Source of the DNA: Wansuia hejianensis
GTDB lineage: Bacteria; Bacillota; Clostridia; Lachnospirales; Lachnospiraceae
Assembly: GCF_014337215.1 (NCBI RefSeq)
Contig: NZ_CP060635.1
Span: 2,865,501-2,929,500, forward strand
Direction: 5' to 3'
Length of the DNA stretch: 64,000 bases
The notes under the pieces are model-generated. The model worked only from the letters and a program-made list of their open reading frames with translations, was not told the origin of the DNA and searched no databases. Made by a program: the position numbers and the translations under genes. Below, piece after piece: positions 54,424-63,600 of the stretch; the first letter of the stretch is position 1; each line of letters begins with the position of its first letter.

Positions 54424-54787
54424 GTTTCCTTCCTCCTTTCCCCTCCGTTTTCTGCATCTGAAACAGATGTACTTTATTTCTGGTTTCTTCAGCCGCATAG
54501 GGCAATTCCTTCGCTTTATATGTATAATAGATCTCCCGCAGCAACCGGATGGGAGATAAATAACCCTGATACCGGTAAAACCCAAGCAGTACGATAGGGG
54601 AGGCCGCCGGCACGGAGAGATACACGGCAACAGCCGGGGCAATCCCAAGTCCCATATGCAAAAGAAAAACAAGCGCTATGGCAGTCCCTGCCGCCAGAAG
54701 AAGCGTCATGACTTCTTTTCCTGAAAAGCCTTTCCAGGCATCGTCTTTATACTCCCGGAGAAAGTCTTTATTCACCCGTATCTTCAA
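54398..54787 (-). CDS. PrgI-family conjugation membrane protein
   Basis: A 129-aa protein. The start is TTG 54787, with GGAGG 8 nt upstream. KDDAWKGFSGKEVMTLLLAA and two adjacent helices (about 25-45 and 47-66), then GYLSPIRLLREIYYTYKAKE, match the PrgI family, which accompanies VirB4 in Gram-positive type IV systems. Probably an inner-membrane partner of VirB4. The 26-bp overlap with the VirB4 start fits coupled translation. Confidence 0.85.
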   Translation of the reverse strand: MKIRVNKDFLREYKDDAWKGFSGKEVMTLLLAAGTAIALVFLLHMGLGIAPAVAVYLSVPAASPIVLLGFYRYQGYLSPIRLLREIYYTYKAKELPYAAEETRNKVHLFQMQKTEGKGGRKHGGTACNP

Positions 54788-54800
54788 ATCGTGTCGCCTC

Positions 54801-55664
54801 CTATCTAAGATCAAACGCCTTCCGAAGCAGCCCTCCTGCATTCTTTACAGATATTGTTAGAAAAACCATATAAACCGCTGACGCAATCACGGACAAGAAT
54901 CCATCAAACCACCCATTTTCTGCTCCGATTGCCCAATCCTGTAAAATTGCATTGAAATATCCTCCTAACCGGAACACCAATGCGATAATCACGATTTCGA
55001 AGCAATAGCTAAGGAACGTCTTGAGCCAGGCCCACGCCGTGCGCTCCAGCTCTCCTCCGCCTGCCAAGGTTGCGCCTGCAATCGGCATAACACAGGCCAA
55101 AATATAAATATTTATGATCCGGCTTAAAACAGTAATGACGATCATAATACCACATACAATGGATGCCAGTACAAAAAGGATGCCGATCAGGATATAGGCC
55201 AGAACCGCCCCAATATCGATATTGTCCGGCACAATCTGGACTTCTGACTTGTCCAAAAAGATCGTAGAGGTCGTCGATGCTACTCCAAGGAGGGACTGCA
55301 GGATCGGCAGACCAAACAGCATTAAGGCATTTCCCATAATTGCCTTTATAAACAGCTCGATCCACATTTCCGTTGTTACATTCTCTCGCAACCTAGACGC
55401 TTGCCGACAGAAGCCGATCAGACAGAACAAGTTCAATAACACCAGCCCCGCCGACAAAAACCACTCATAAATATCCTGTATGGAAAAAAGCGGCGTTCCT
55501 CCAAAAAAGTTGGAAAGGTTCCCCATAAACTGTTCCATATAACTTTCCTTGAAGTCAAACTGGTATCCCATCAGCTGATACGCCACCATCATGCACCAGT
55601 TCCAAGGCACCATCAGCCCTTGCCCAAAGCCGCCCGTTAGGAATTCGCTTGCCCAATCCGGCAT
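54801..55664 (-). CDS. VirB6/TrbL-like polytopic channel protein
   Basis: A 287-aa membrane protein with about six helices (FLSAGLVLLNLFCLIGFC, LAYILIGILFVLASIVCGIM, ILACVMPIAGATLAGG, FEIVIIALVFRLGG, FLSVIASAVYMVFLTISV). The start has GGAG upstream. Position between the Maff2-like and PrgI genes and the helix pattern fit the VirB6-like subunit of Tn1549/CTn-type systems. The TLAGGGELERTAWAWLKTFL loop is a typical conserved turn in these proteins. Confidence 0.82.
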   Translation of the reverse strand: MPDWASEFLTGGFGQGLMVPWNWCMMVAYQLMGYQFDFKESYMEQFMGNLSNFFGGTPLFSIQDIYEWFLSAGLVLLNLFCLIGFCRQASRLRENVTTEMWIELFIKAIMGNALMLFGLPILQSLLGVASTTSTIFLDKSEVQIVPDNIDIGAVLAYILIGILFVLASIVCGIMIVITVLSRIINIYILACVMPIAGATLAGGGELERTAWAWLKTFLSYCFEIVIIALVFRLGGYFNAILQDWAIGAENGWFDGFLSVIASAVYMVFLTISVKNAGGLLRKAFDLR

Positions 55665-55685
55665 GTTCGCTCCACCGCCTTTCTG

Positions 55686-56027
55686 TCAGGGCTGTATCAA
55701 AAAGATATTCAAAAGCTGCGGAGCCAGAATCATTACAATCCCGCCACCAATCCTTTTGAAAGCTGTTGATTGTGTAAAACCGTCTTGTCCCTGCAAGGAT
55801 AACCCCCATTCAAATAGCCCCCAGAGCAAGATAATCGTTCCAATCGAAGAAATCAGTGCCGTCACGATACTTAATAGCCCGTCAAACCCTTGCTGAATGA
55901 CTTCTGCCCCGGAAGCGGCACTAGCCGACGCAGTTACCAAGCGTATCGCAAACATAAGGCTGACCATATAACTGCCCACAACCCCTTTTTTTAACTTCGG
56001 ATTTTTCAGCCATCCCAAATCTGTCAT
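55686..56027 (-). CDS. Maff2-like small membrane protein of the transfer channel
   Basis: A 113-aa protein; the start ATG 56027 has GGGAGGAG directly upstream. After a basic start come two membrane helices (YMVSLMFAIRLVTASASAAS and TALISSIGTIILLWGLFEWG), then SLQGQDGFTQSTAFKRIGGG and a third short hydrophobic end. These are the marks of Maff2/VirB2-like proteins beside VirB6 in Clostridia elements. Probably a pilin-like or channel subunit. It overlaps the upstream small gene by 4 bp. Confidence 0.78.
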   Translation of the reverse strand: MTDLGWLKNPKLKKGVVGSYMVSLMFAIRLVTASASAASGAEVIQQGFDGLLSIVTALISSIGTIILLWGLFEWGLSLQGQDGFTQSTAFKRIGGGIVMILAPQLLNIFLIQP

Positions 56028-56221
56028 CTCCTCCCGCACAGCCGACCGGCCAGAAGCGCTCCGCCCCCGCCTATGATAATTACAATGCCCCAGAAAATCA
56101 GATCCGACCACCGCTTTAGTTCACCCGGCAGTATTCCCTTCACGAAAAAAGCCAGTACAAATGCAGCTATCACAGCAATAATCAGAAGTATAATCGCCAA
56201 TGGACGGATTCCCTTTCTCAT
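56024..56221 (-). CDS. Small two-helix membrane protein
   Basis: A 65-aa protein with two membrane helices (LAIILLIIAVIAAFVLAFFV and LIFWGIVIIIGGGGALLAG) linked by a short KGILPGELKRWSD loop. ATGA overlaps join it to both neighbours (56218-56221 and 56024-56027), so it is a real operon member. A matching small protein commonly precedes Maff2 in related transfer modules. Function unknown, presumably part of the channel. Confidence 0.7.
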   Translation of the reverse strand: MRKGIRPLAIILLIIAVIAAFVLAFFVKGILPGELKRWSDLIFWGIVIIIGGGGALLAGRLCGRR

Positions 56222-56721
56222 GATCCCCCTCCTGTTCTTTCCACTCTTACCTGGCGTAACTGATGTCTTTCATGTTCCATAGCTTCATTCCCTTCCTCAT
56301 CAGACTCTTTGTTTTCTGGCTCCCGTTCGTATAACAGACGCAATAACACCCGTCTGGACTCCGCAAGGGTCCGAATTTCTTCTTGCTGGCCCTTCACTTG
56401 TTCCTTTAACCGCTGGACTTCTCCTGGCGTATAGGCTGCTTGCTTTTGCAGCTCACGGATAGCTTCCCGGCTGTTTGCTATATCCTCTTGCAATGTCTGT
56501 AACTCTTCCTCACGCCGAACAAGCAGTCCTGCCCAATCCCGCAGGCTCTTCTGCATTTTTTCTAGCATTTCGCGTTGCTGTAAGGCTTCCTCTTCCCTCA
56601 CTTGAAGCAACCGCATATGTTCTTGTAAATAACAAATCGCAGGACCGTCCGATGCCCTGTTTGTTTCATCTATAGGCCCAGATCGTCCTTTCCCAGCTTT
56701 CCGGTTTCTTCGATCTTTCAT
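56218..56721 (-). CDS. Coiled-coil element protein
   Basis: A 167-aa protein from ATG 56721; the longer frame has no ribosome-binding site. A basic start (RRNRKAGKGRSG) leads to a long coiled coil (about 30-140, with EEEALQQREMLEKMQKSLRD, then VQRLKEQVKGQQEEIRTLAE). No membrane segment. First well-formed gene of the type IV secretion operon. Role unknown; it may be a cytoplasmic scaffold. Confidence 0.65.
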   Translation of the reverse strand: MKDRRNRKAGKGRSGPIDETNRASDGPAICYLQEHMRLLQVREEEALQQREMLEKMQKSLRDWAGLLVRREEELQTLQEDIANSREAIRELQKQAAYTPGEVQRLKEQVKGQQEEIRTLAESRRVLLRLLYEREPENKESDEEGNEAMEHERHQLRQVRVERTGGGS

Positions 56722-56807
56722 AGTATCCGTTCCTTTTTTATTCAGCCAATTCCAGCTCCATGGAGCGCCGCAGACATGCTTTTGCTGTTCACACAAAACT
56801 ACCATGG

Positions 56808-56958
56808 CTATCCGTTTTCCTTCTTATAACTGAGCCACACTTTCTCATCCGAATCTTTTTCCCGCTGAATTAACAGAATCTCTCCTTCCTTCAGTTGGTG
56901 AATATATTCCTTCAGCGATGCTTTTTCGCACCTCTCTTGATTCTTCATATGCCCCATA
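56808..56958 (-). pseudogene. Small operon-leading gene with a probable one-base frameshift
   Basis: After the palindrome and GGGAGG come ATG 56958 and MGHMKN. The most protein-like reading, ERCEKASLKEYIHQLKEGEI, then LLIQREKDSDEKVW and LSYKKENG, lies in a frame that a single extra T near 56940 separates from the start codons. In the ATG frame translation ends after 38 codons. Either the gene is broken, or there is a sequence error, or the frame is shifted on purpose. Confidence 0.5.
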
Positions 56959-56971
56959 AATCCTCCCACTG

Positions 56972-56988
56972 TGCCGACCGTCGGCACA
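56972..56988. repeat. 17-bp palindrome, copy 4 (operator-like)
   Basis: GTGCCGACCGTCGGCAC, perfect apart from its centre. It lies between a strong terminator hairpin (56991-57048) and the ribosome-binding site of the first gene of the type IV secretion operon. Confidence 0.9.
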
Positions 56989-56990
56989 TA

Positions 56991-57048
56991 AAAAAACAGG
57001 AAGGAAACCAGAAGGCTCTCCCAAAGCCGTCTGATTTTCTTCCTTCCT
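56991..57048 (-). terminator. Leader terminator ahead of the type IV secretion operon
   Basis: Minus-strand stem GGAAGGAA...TTCCTTCC with inner CAGA/TCTG and GGC-TTTGGGAGA-GCC pairing, followed by GTTTTTTT. It is directly followed by palindrome copy 4. Its loop sequence is shared with the hairpin at 58911-58963, so both may come from one ancestral control unit. Confidence 0.85.
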
Positions 57049-57295
57049 TTTTATTCCTCCATATTTTAGCATGGGAATATAATCAGAACAATTAAAGTTT
57101 CCGCTCATTTCAGGTCAATCTTCTGATCATTTCTTTTTACAAAGCAACTGACAACCTGACCGGAAAACAGAATTTTATAGATTCACAACCCTGCCCGTCT
57201 CCTACTTACAACAAAAGTAGCTCCATCCATTCATGGCCGTCTATTTTCCCGGCACACAAAAGCACTCCTCTATCATGCTTTTCCTTCTTGCAAAA

Positions 57296-58831
57296 CTATA
57301 AAATCCGACCTTTTTTCGCCGGATACATTTCCTTTCTATGGCGTACCTGAGGCTCCGGAAGTAAATCTTCCTTCTTCTCCAACTTCATAATTTTCTCAAA
57401 CCTCTCCAGCAGATAATCCGCCGCACGACCGGCATCTGCTGCCACCCGGAAGAGAACGTTAGGATGCTCACGTAATCCTCGTATATATTGATCCATATAA
57501 GCAGCAGAACTTCTCTTTTCTCTGGGCTTCAGGGGAATTTCCAAATCATTCATAAGAAAAAGGGAGCCCAGCTCCGCCCGCAGTTCTTCCATACAGTACA
57601 AATCATCCGGTGAACCAAAAGCTGGCCATTTTCCAAATGCTCTGTTCAGGCGACTCGGATGTCCTGTACTGTGGATCATCTCATGGGCTGCAGTGGACGC
57701 AAAAGCCTCTAGCCCATGAAATGCCGAACGCAAAGGCAAATAAATGGTATCACATCCTCTCTGATAAAAGGCTTCTTCCTGTGCAGTTTCCAGAATCGTG
57801 CATTCAGAACTCTCTATCAGCGCATCTACTTTCTTTTCTAATTCACCCGGCTTTTCCGAAAGTTTCTGATAAGGCGGCAATCCTTCAATCTGCTCCCCGT
57901 TGTACACTTGAAACGTGCGATACAACGGTTTTTCCAATGGGACTTCCTCATATATCTGTCTGCCTCTCGGATCCAGGACAGGCATTCCGTTCTGATCCAA
58001 CAGTTTTCTCTGTTCTGCGAATGTCCATTTTTCTAAAATTTTCGGATGTTCTCCTTTTTTCACATGGTATCCAAGCCCAGACAGATTTTTATATGTCATC
58101 CAACGCGGATCCCGATATGCATACTTTTTCGCTGCCAGCATAAGAATCAACCGGTTGCTCCCCTTATAAACGGTCCCTGTAACCGGATTCCGGGGGGCCA
58201 TGGCCTCACGGCTCCAGCCTGGATCATAAAAGGTATCCCCATCTTTTATTAAGGAAAGCAATTCTTCTACCGTTTCCCGCCGTAGCCGTTCTCGTCTTTC
58301 CCACGCCCTTTCCACTTTCGCCAAAATGTCGTCCTGCACGCTATCTCCGTCGTTCATTCTATGCTTTTCGGATACTGGCGCAAGATACTGCGGCGCCTCC
58401 TCCTCGAAAGAAAAATACCGACCTCCTTCCCCAATAATCAGATGATCAAGTAGTGCAATGCCCATTAGATCCCCAGCTGAAGCTACCCGTTTTGTGATAA
58501 GCACATCCATGTTGGAAGGAATACAATCCCCAGACGGATGGTTATGAAATAGAAAAATGTTGTTTGCACCGGCCAACAAGGCAGTACGAAAAATACCTGC
58601 AGGATCTACTAATGCTTCATTCATTGTTCCGACCGAACAGATAGCTGCACTGATAACCCGTCCTTTCGTTGTCGTATGCAAAACGACGACCATTTCCCGA
58701 TCCATATTTTCTAACAGATCGGCAATCGCTTTTACCGCTTCCTGTGGCGTATGAATTGAAATATTTGGAAAGAGCCAAGTATCACGTTTCAGTTCCGTAT
58801 GTACCAGTTCTAAACCCTTCTTCTCTGGCAT
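57296..58831 (-). CDS. RadC/JAB-domain - ArdC-like zinc metallopeptidase fusion
   Basis: A 511-aa protein; start ATG 58831 (MPEKKGLELVHT) is favoured since AGGAG is better spaced than for the ATG at 58840. The first 150 residues are a RadC-type JAB domain with the metal motif FHNHPSGD. Residues about 215-300 resemble the small ssDNA-binding-like part of ArdC, and residues about 310-500 the zincin-like peptidase: TAAHEMIHSTGHPSRLNR with HExxH and a distant acidic ligand in MEELRAELGS. ArdC proteins protect incoming conjugative DNA, so this is probably an antirestriction protein. Palindrome copy 5 lies 61 bp upstream. Confidence 0.87.
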   Translation of the reverse strand: MPEKKGLELVHTELKRDTWLFPNISIHTPQEAVKAIADLLENMDREMVVVLHTTTKGRVISAAICSVGTMNEALVDPAGIFRTALLAGANNIFLFHNHPSGDCIPSNMDVLITKRVASAGDLMGIALLDHLIIGEGGRYFSFEEEAPQYLAPVSEKHRMNDGDSVQDDILAKVERAWERRERLRRETVEELLSLIKDGDTFYDPGWSREAMAPRNPVTGTVYKGSNRLILMLAAKKYAYRDPRWMTYKNLSGLGYHVKKGEHPKILEKWTFAEQRKLLDQNGMPVLDPRGRQIYEEVPLEKPLYRTFQVYNGEQIEGLPPYQKLSEKPGELEKKVDALIESSECTILETAQEEAFYQRGCDTIYLPLRSAFHGLEAFASTAAHEMIHSTGHPSRLNRAFGKWPAFGSPDDLYCMEELRAELGSLFLMNDLEIPLKPREKRSSAAYMDQYIRGLREHPNVLFRVAADAGRAADYLLERFEKIMKLEKKEDLLPEPQVRHRKEMYPAKKGRIL

Positions 58832-58891
58832 AAACCTCATTCTCCTATAATTCTACAACTTATATATCTTCTTTATCTCATTTCATATTTT

Positions 58892-58908
58892 GTGCCGACC
58901 GTCGGCAC
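58892..58908. repeat. 17-bp palindrome, copy 5 (operator-like)
   Basis: GTGCCGACCGTCGGCAC between a terminator hairpin and the start of the RadC-ArdC gene, the same arrangement as copy 4. Confidence 0.9.
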
Positions 58909-58910
58909 AA

Positions 58911-58963
58911 AACAAAAAGGAAGGGAACCCAGAGACTCTCCCAAAGTCTCTGGATTCTCTTCC
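58911..58963 (-). terminator. Leader terminator ahead of the RadC-ArdC gene
   Basis: Minus-strand stem GGAAGAGAATCCAGAGAC/GTCTCTGGGTTCCCTTCC around TTTGGGAGA, followed by TTTTTGTTTT and then palindrome copy 5. The IS110 copy 2 starts only 3 bp beyond this hairpin, so it has separated the hairpin from whatever lay upstream. Confidence 0.85.
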
Positions 58964-58966
58964 TTT

Positions 58967-59245
58967 CTACTACAATATATTTATGGTTAATACCCCTTAC
59001 AGCCAGTAAGGAATTATCCATCTTGTTGCTTAAGCTGTTAGAATGAGTATGGCAATAGGTCTGGCCTCCTTCCTTTCAGGACTTTACGTCCGTAGAAAAG
59101 TCAGCCAACCAGCCCCCTCATTCGCAGCATTCGTTTTACGCAGGTTGAACCATGAGACGTTCGTGTGAAACACCCAGTAGATTGAATAGGCAATGGGAAA
59201 ACTGGTATTGACCATTGCTAATCCATTTACAAAGGAGTATCCATT
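58967..59245 (+). ncRNA. Probable bridge RNA region of IS110 copy 2
   Basis: The non-coding 5' end of the second IS110 copy, matching 21030-21308 in reverse. As in other IS110-group elements, this end is the expected source of the bridge RNA. Family-based inference. Confidence 0.5.
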
Positions 59246-60463
59246 ATGAACGCTGTTGGTATTGATGTTTCCAAAGGCAAAAGCACCGTTACGATCCGCA
59301 GACCAGGCGATGTGGTCCTCATGCCGCCCCGCGACATCCCACACACCAAGTCCGCCATCAATGAATTAATCAAACAAATCCAAAGCCTTGACGGCGAGAC
59401 AAAAGCCTGCATGGAACACACGGGCAGATACTACGAGCCGCTTGCCGCCTGGCTTTCCGACGCCGGCATCTTTGTCAGTGCCGTAAATCCTGTCCTCATC
59501 AGGGATTTCGCTGATGATTCCCTCCGCTCTCCCAAGACGGACAAGGCGGATTCCAAAAAAATCGCACGATATACTCTTGACCGATGGGCAAAACTGAAGC
59601 AATATGGAAGCATGGATAAAACACGCAACCAACTCAAAACAATGAACCGGCAGTTCAGCTTCTTTATGGCACAGAAAACTGCCATGAAGAACAACCTCAT
59701 TGCACTGCTCGACCAGTCTTACCCGGGCGCGAACGACCTCTTTGACAGTCCCGCCCGCAGCGACGGCAGCCAGAAATGGGTGGATTTTGTTTACACCTAC
59801 TGGCATGTGGACTGTGTCCGGGGAAAATCCCTTTCCGCCTTTACGGAGCACTATCGGAAATGGTGCAAGCACAAGGGTTACAATTTCAGTGCGGAGAAAG
59901 CGGAGAAAGTCTACGAGGCTTCCTGCGACCTCATTGCCGTGTTCCCGAAAGATGACAACACGAAAATGCTCATCCGGCAGGCTGTCGCCATGCTAAACAC
60001 CGCTTCCGAAACCGTGGAAAACCTTCGGATAAAGATGGACGAAACCGCTTCTGCTCTACCGGAATATCCCGTTGTCATGGCAATGAACGGCGTCGGCTCT
60101 ACCCTTGGTCCGCAGCTTATGGCTGAGATCGGGGACGTGACGCGTTTCACGCACCGGGAAGCCCTAACAGCCTTTGCGGGCGTCGATCCCGGAAAGAACG
60201 ATTCCGGCAAACACGTCCAGAAGAGCGTGCGTACCTCAAAGAAAGGTTCTCCCCATTTGCGAAGGACGCTCTTTCAGATCATGGACGGGCTAATCAAGCG
60301 TTCGCCCATTGACGACCCCGTTTACGTCTTTATGGATAAAAAACGTGCTCAGGGCAAGCCTTACTACGTCTACATGACTGCCGGCGCAAACAAGTTTCTC
60401 CGTATTTATTACGGACGGGTACGGGAATACTTCGCATCACTGCCCGAAACGGGAGAAAACTAA
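59246..60463 (+). CDS. IS110-family transposase (copy 2)
   Basis: A 405-aa protein identical in prediction to the copy at 19812-21029, with the same AVGIDVSKGKSTV start and FAGVDPGKNDSGK block. Both copies look intact, so either could act on both elements. Identity in sequence suggests recent movement. No terminal repeat or second ORF is needed in this family. Confidence 0.95.
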   Translation: MNAVGIDVSKGKSTVTIRRPGDVVLMPPRDIPHTKSAINELIKQIQSLDGETKACMEHTGRYYEPLAAWLSDAGIFVSAVNPVLIRDFADDSLRSPKTDKADSKKIARYTLDRWAKLKQYGSMDKTRNQLKTMNRQFSFFMAQKTAMKNNLIALLDQSYPGANDLFDSPARSDGSQKWVDFVYTYWHVDCVRGKSLSAFTEHYRKWCKHKGYNFSAEKAEKVYEASCDLIAVFPKDDNTKMLIRQAVAMLNTASETVENLRIKMDETASALPEYPVVMAMNGVGSTLGPQLMAEIGDVTRFTHREALTAFAGVDPGKNDSGKHVQKSVRTSKKGSPHLRRTLFQIMDGLIKRSPIDDPVYVFMDKKRAQGKPYYVYMTAGANKFLRIYYGRVREYFASLPETGEN

Positions 60464-60623
60464 GCCCAGCTTTCATATCTTTGTCAGACCAACGTCCTGC
60501 GGTGGTCTGGTTTTTGTACTTTTAATTCAACCTGTATAAATTTTTCAAAGTTCTCAAATTTCTGCTTGACTTTTTATTTGCAGACTTTTCTTACGCATAA
60601 ATGATCCTCCCTTATTGCGTGGG

Positions 60624-60658
60624 CCTGGAGAGAATCCTCTCTCCAGGTCTTTTTCTTT
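60624..60658 (+). terminator. Intrinsic terminator after IS110 copy 2
   Basis: CCTGGAGAG/CTCTCCAGG, 9-bp stem and loop AATCCT, followed on the plus strand by TCTTTTTCTTT. It would stop rightward transcripts from the IS before they run into the adhesin gene in antisense. Confidence 0.75.
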
Positions 60659-63600
60659 ACTTACGTAATTTCCGTCTCTGATTCATGAAGAAGCAGCTTC
60701 CACTTATGGCCAGAGCAATTCCGGTTAAAATACCACTTATTTCAAAGGGATCACCCGTCTGCGGATGATCATCCGGTTTCTGTGGCGGTACTTCAAAATA
60801 TACAGCCTGCGCTTCATCTTCCAACTCTTCATGTCCAGCTACGAATACATTGTTATGATACATCCGTTCATATACGACAACCGTTTTTCCTGCAAGGCCA
60901 GATGCATCAAAAGTAAACGATACTTCAACCGTTCCGTCTGGCTCCTCTGCTGTGAAGGTCCGAGAAGCTGTCACTTCTTTTCCGTGTACTAGAAGTGCTT
61001 CTCCAGTATCCATATTCATCAAAGTTCCCTGGATGGTGTAATCGCATCCGGCGATCAGATTTTTATAAGATACCGTATCGACCAATTCCGTATTTCCTGC
61101 AGGTACAGCCGTATGGCTCCCGGAAACCCTTGCCTCTGTGCGGATGATTGGATAATAGATACTCTGTTCTTCATCTTCCAGGTCCGCATGGGAAAGCAGC
61201 GTGATGCCATCCTGTATCAGATCCTCAAATACAACAACTGTCTGCCCAGAAAGCAGTGAACTGTCCACCGAATAAGTCAGTGTGACACTCCCCGCCGGTT
61301 CCTCCGGCGTGAAAGTTGTCTCCGCCGTTACCGGTTCCCCTTCCTGTAGAAGTGCCTCTCCGGTCTCTTTTACCATCAATTTTCCACTGACGGTATATTC
61401 CCTTCCCGGTATGAGATTTTTATAATTTACCACATCCGTGATCACTGCCTGATCTTTTACTGCGCCGGTATGGGAATTCGTCTCCTGATCCAGCGCTGTT
61501 GTCTGCAATTCCGGTACATACACAGTCTGATTTTCATCGAACCGATCCGCATGACTCGCCACTATCACATCCTGATACAGCAGATATTCATATACCACCA
61601 GTGTTTTTCCCCGAATTGCAGTGGTATCTAAAGAAAACATCATCTCCTGTATCTCTTCCGCCCGTTCTGCTGTAAAGGAATGCTCTGCCACTGCTTCCTC
61701 TTCACCTACTGTCAGAATCTTTCCTGTTTCTACATCGACCAGTTTCCCACGGAGGGTATAGCTCTCTCCAGGCAACAGATTTTTCAAGGATACCTGATCC
61801 AGAATCTGGCTTTTCTCCCCGACAGCTACTTGCTGGTTTCCGGTTTCCTTGCAAATGGCCTCTGTCTGCAGGTCAGGATAAGCAACAGACTGTTCCTGAT
61901 CCTCCAAATCCGTGTGCGCCGCCACCGGAATGCCCTGATAGGACACTTCTTCAAAAGCCACAATGGTATCTCCAGCAACGGCACGGCTATCAAAAATAAA
62001 TGATAACTCTACCGTTCCATCTGGCTTTTCCGGTACAAAGGTCTTCTCTGCCGTTACTGGTTTACCCTCTGAAAGCAAGGGTTCCCCAGTTGTCTGTACC
62101 ATCAGCGTACCGGATAAGGTATATTCTTTTCCCGCCGTCAAGCCCGTATAAAACACGGTATCCACAAGCACTGCCCGCTGCGAGATGCTGCCGACATGAG
62201 AGTCTGTATCCCGATCCAGAGCAGTTGTACCGACCGTCGGCACGCGAACCGTTTCCGCCTCGTCCGCCAGATCTTTATGCTCCGCCAGCTTGATTTCTTT
62301 CCAATACAGTTCTATGTATACAACTATCGTTCGCCCTTCCAAAGAAGAAGCATCCAGAGAAAATCGTAATTCAACCTGTCCATTCCGGGTGGTTGGGGCA
62401 AACGATGTTTCTGCAGTAACGGGCGAACCCTCCACCTGTAGTTCTTCTCCGGTTTCCGCATCCATTAAAACGCCCCGCAGGGTATAGGTGCGACGTACCG
62501 TCAGATTTTCATAATAGAAGGTATCTATAATGGAGGCATCATCCTCAGCTGCCACGGTTTTCGTACCGGTTTTCTCATCTCTGGCCTCCGTGCGGATACC
62601 AATGGTAAAATTGGAAAGCCGCCCTAGAGAAATCGTGTGATTGTTCCTACTGACAGTAACGGAAAATGACAACAGATCTTTCCCTGCATTTGCTTCACAT
62701 GGTAGTTCTTCAATATCATAAGTATCATAGGGAAGCGCACCTAAAGCGTTATCCGGTTCTCCACCACCAAACCACACACCATCCTCTGCTGTTTCCCCAC
62801 GATTTGTAAACTGCGTATGGGGATTCCACTCCGCTGACGTAGAAGCATGGCCATTTTTATCGGTCAAAATTACATGAATTTCTCCGGTTGTTTCAGACGT
62901 AATAGAAAAGGGGATACCTGCCATGGGACTTTCATCATCTGCATCCACCTTTGTAAATTCCAGATCTCCCCGGATCACTTGCTCGGAAGCAGGAGTTTCC
63001 TCCGTATTGGGAAGATTCGTTGTAACAACAGAAGTCCCTTCCCGTATAACTGTATTTGCAACATATACCGTATCATTGATCAGATAGCCAGCCGGCGCTT
63101 TGGTCTCCTGGATGGTAAGCGTTCCGACCGGAAGCACTGCCAGACCGGAGTCCGGATTGGTAACAAACGCATCCCCGCCTACTTTGTGTGCCTCCTCTAG
63201 CAGGGCTGCACCTGTTTCATCAGTCTGGAGTATCCAGGTATACATCGGCTCTTCTCCGTTTGCCGCCGGATCAGTTGAGGCATTGACCGGATAATATTTT
63301 ACCGTATATTCCGCCCCGGCAAGCCGCACCTGCGGACGTGCCTGCCCTGTCTCTGCATCCCGTTTCAAAATCAAAATGGTAACCGGGTCATTCCCCGGCA
63401 CATCCGCACAGGAATAAGTGACTGTAGCACTACCATTTACCGTAACCGTATGGCGCGTCGTATCCAAAAGGTAGCCCGATGGCGCTTTTGTTTCTACAAT
63501 GTCATAGGTACCGGCCGGCAGATTATCCAGTTTCCCGTACCCGGAAGCATTCGTCGTAATTTTCCCAACTGCTGTACTGGTACCGGACTGGTAAACCGTA

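Larger units (their letters stand above)
58967..60589 (+). mobile_element. IS110-type insertion sequence, copy 2
   Basis: 1623 bp, the same length as copy 1 and inverted relative to it, with identical predicted proteins. Flanks differ, which fixes the ends: ...TTCCTTT before and CTTACGC after. It has inserted just beyond a leader hairpin of the element. Confidence 0.9.
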
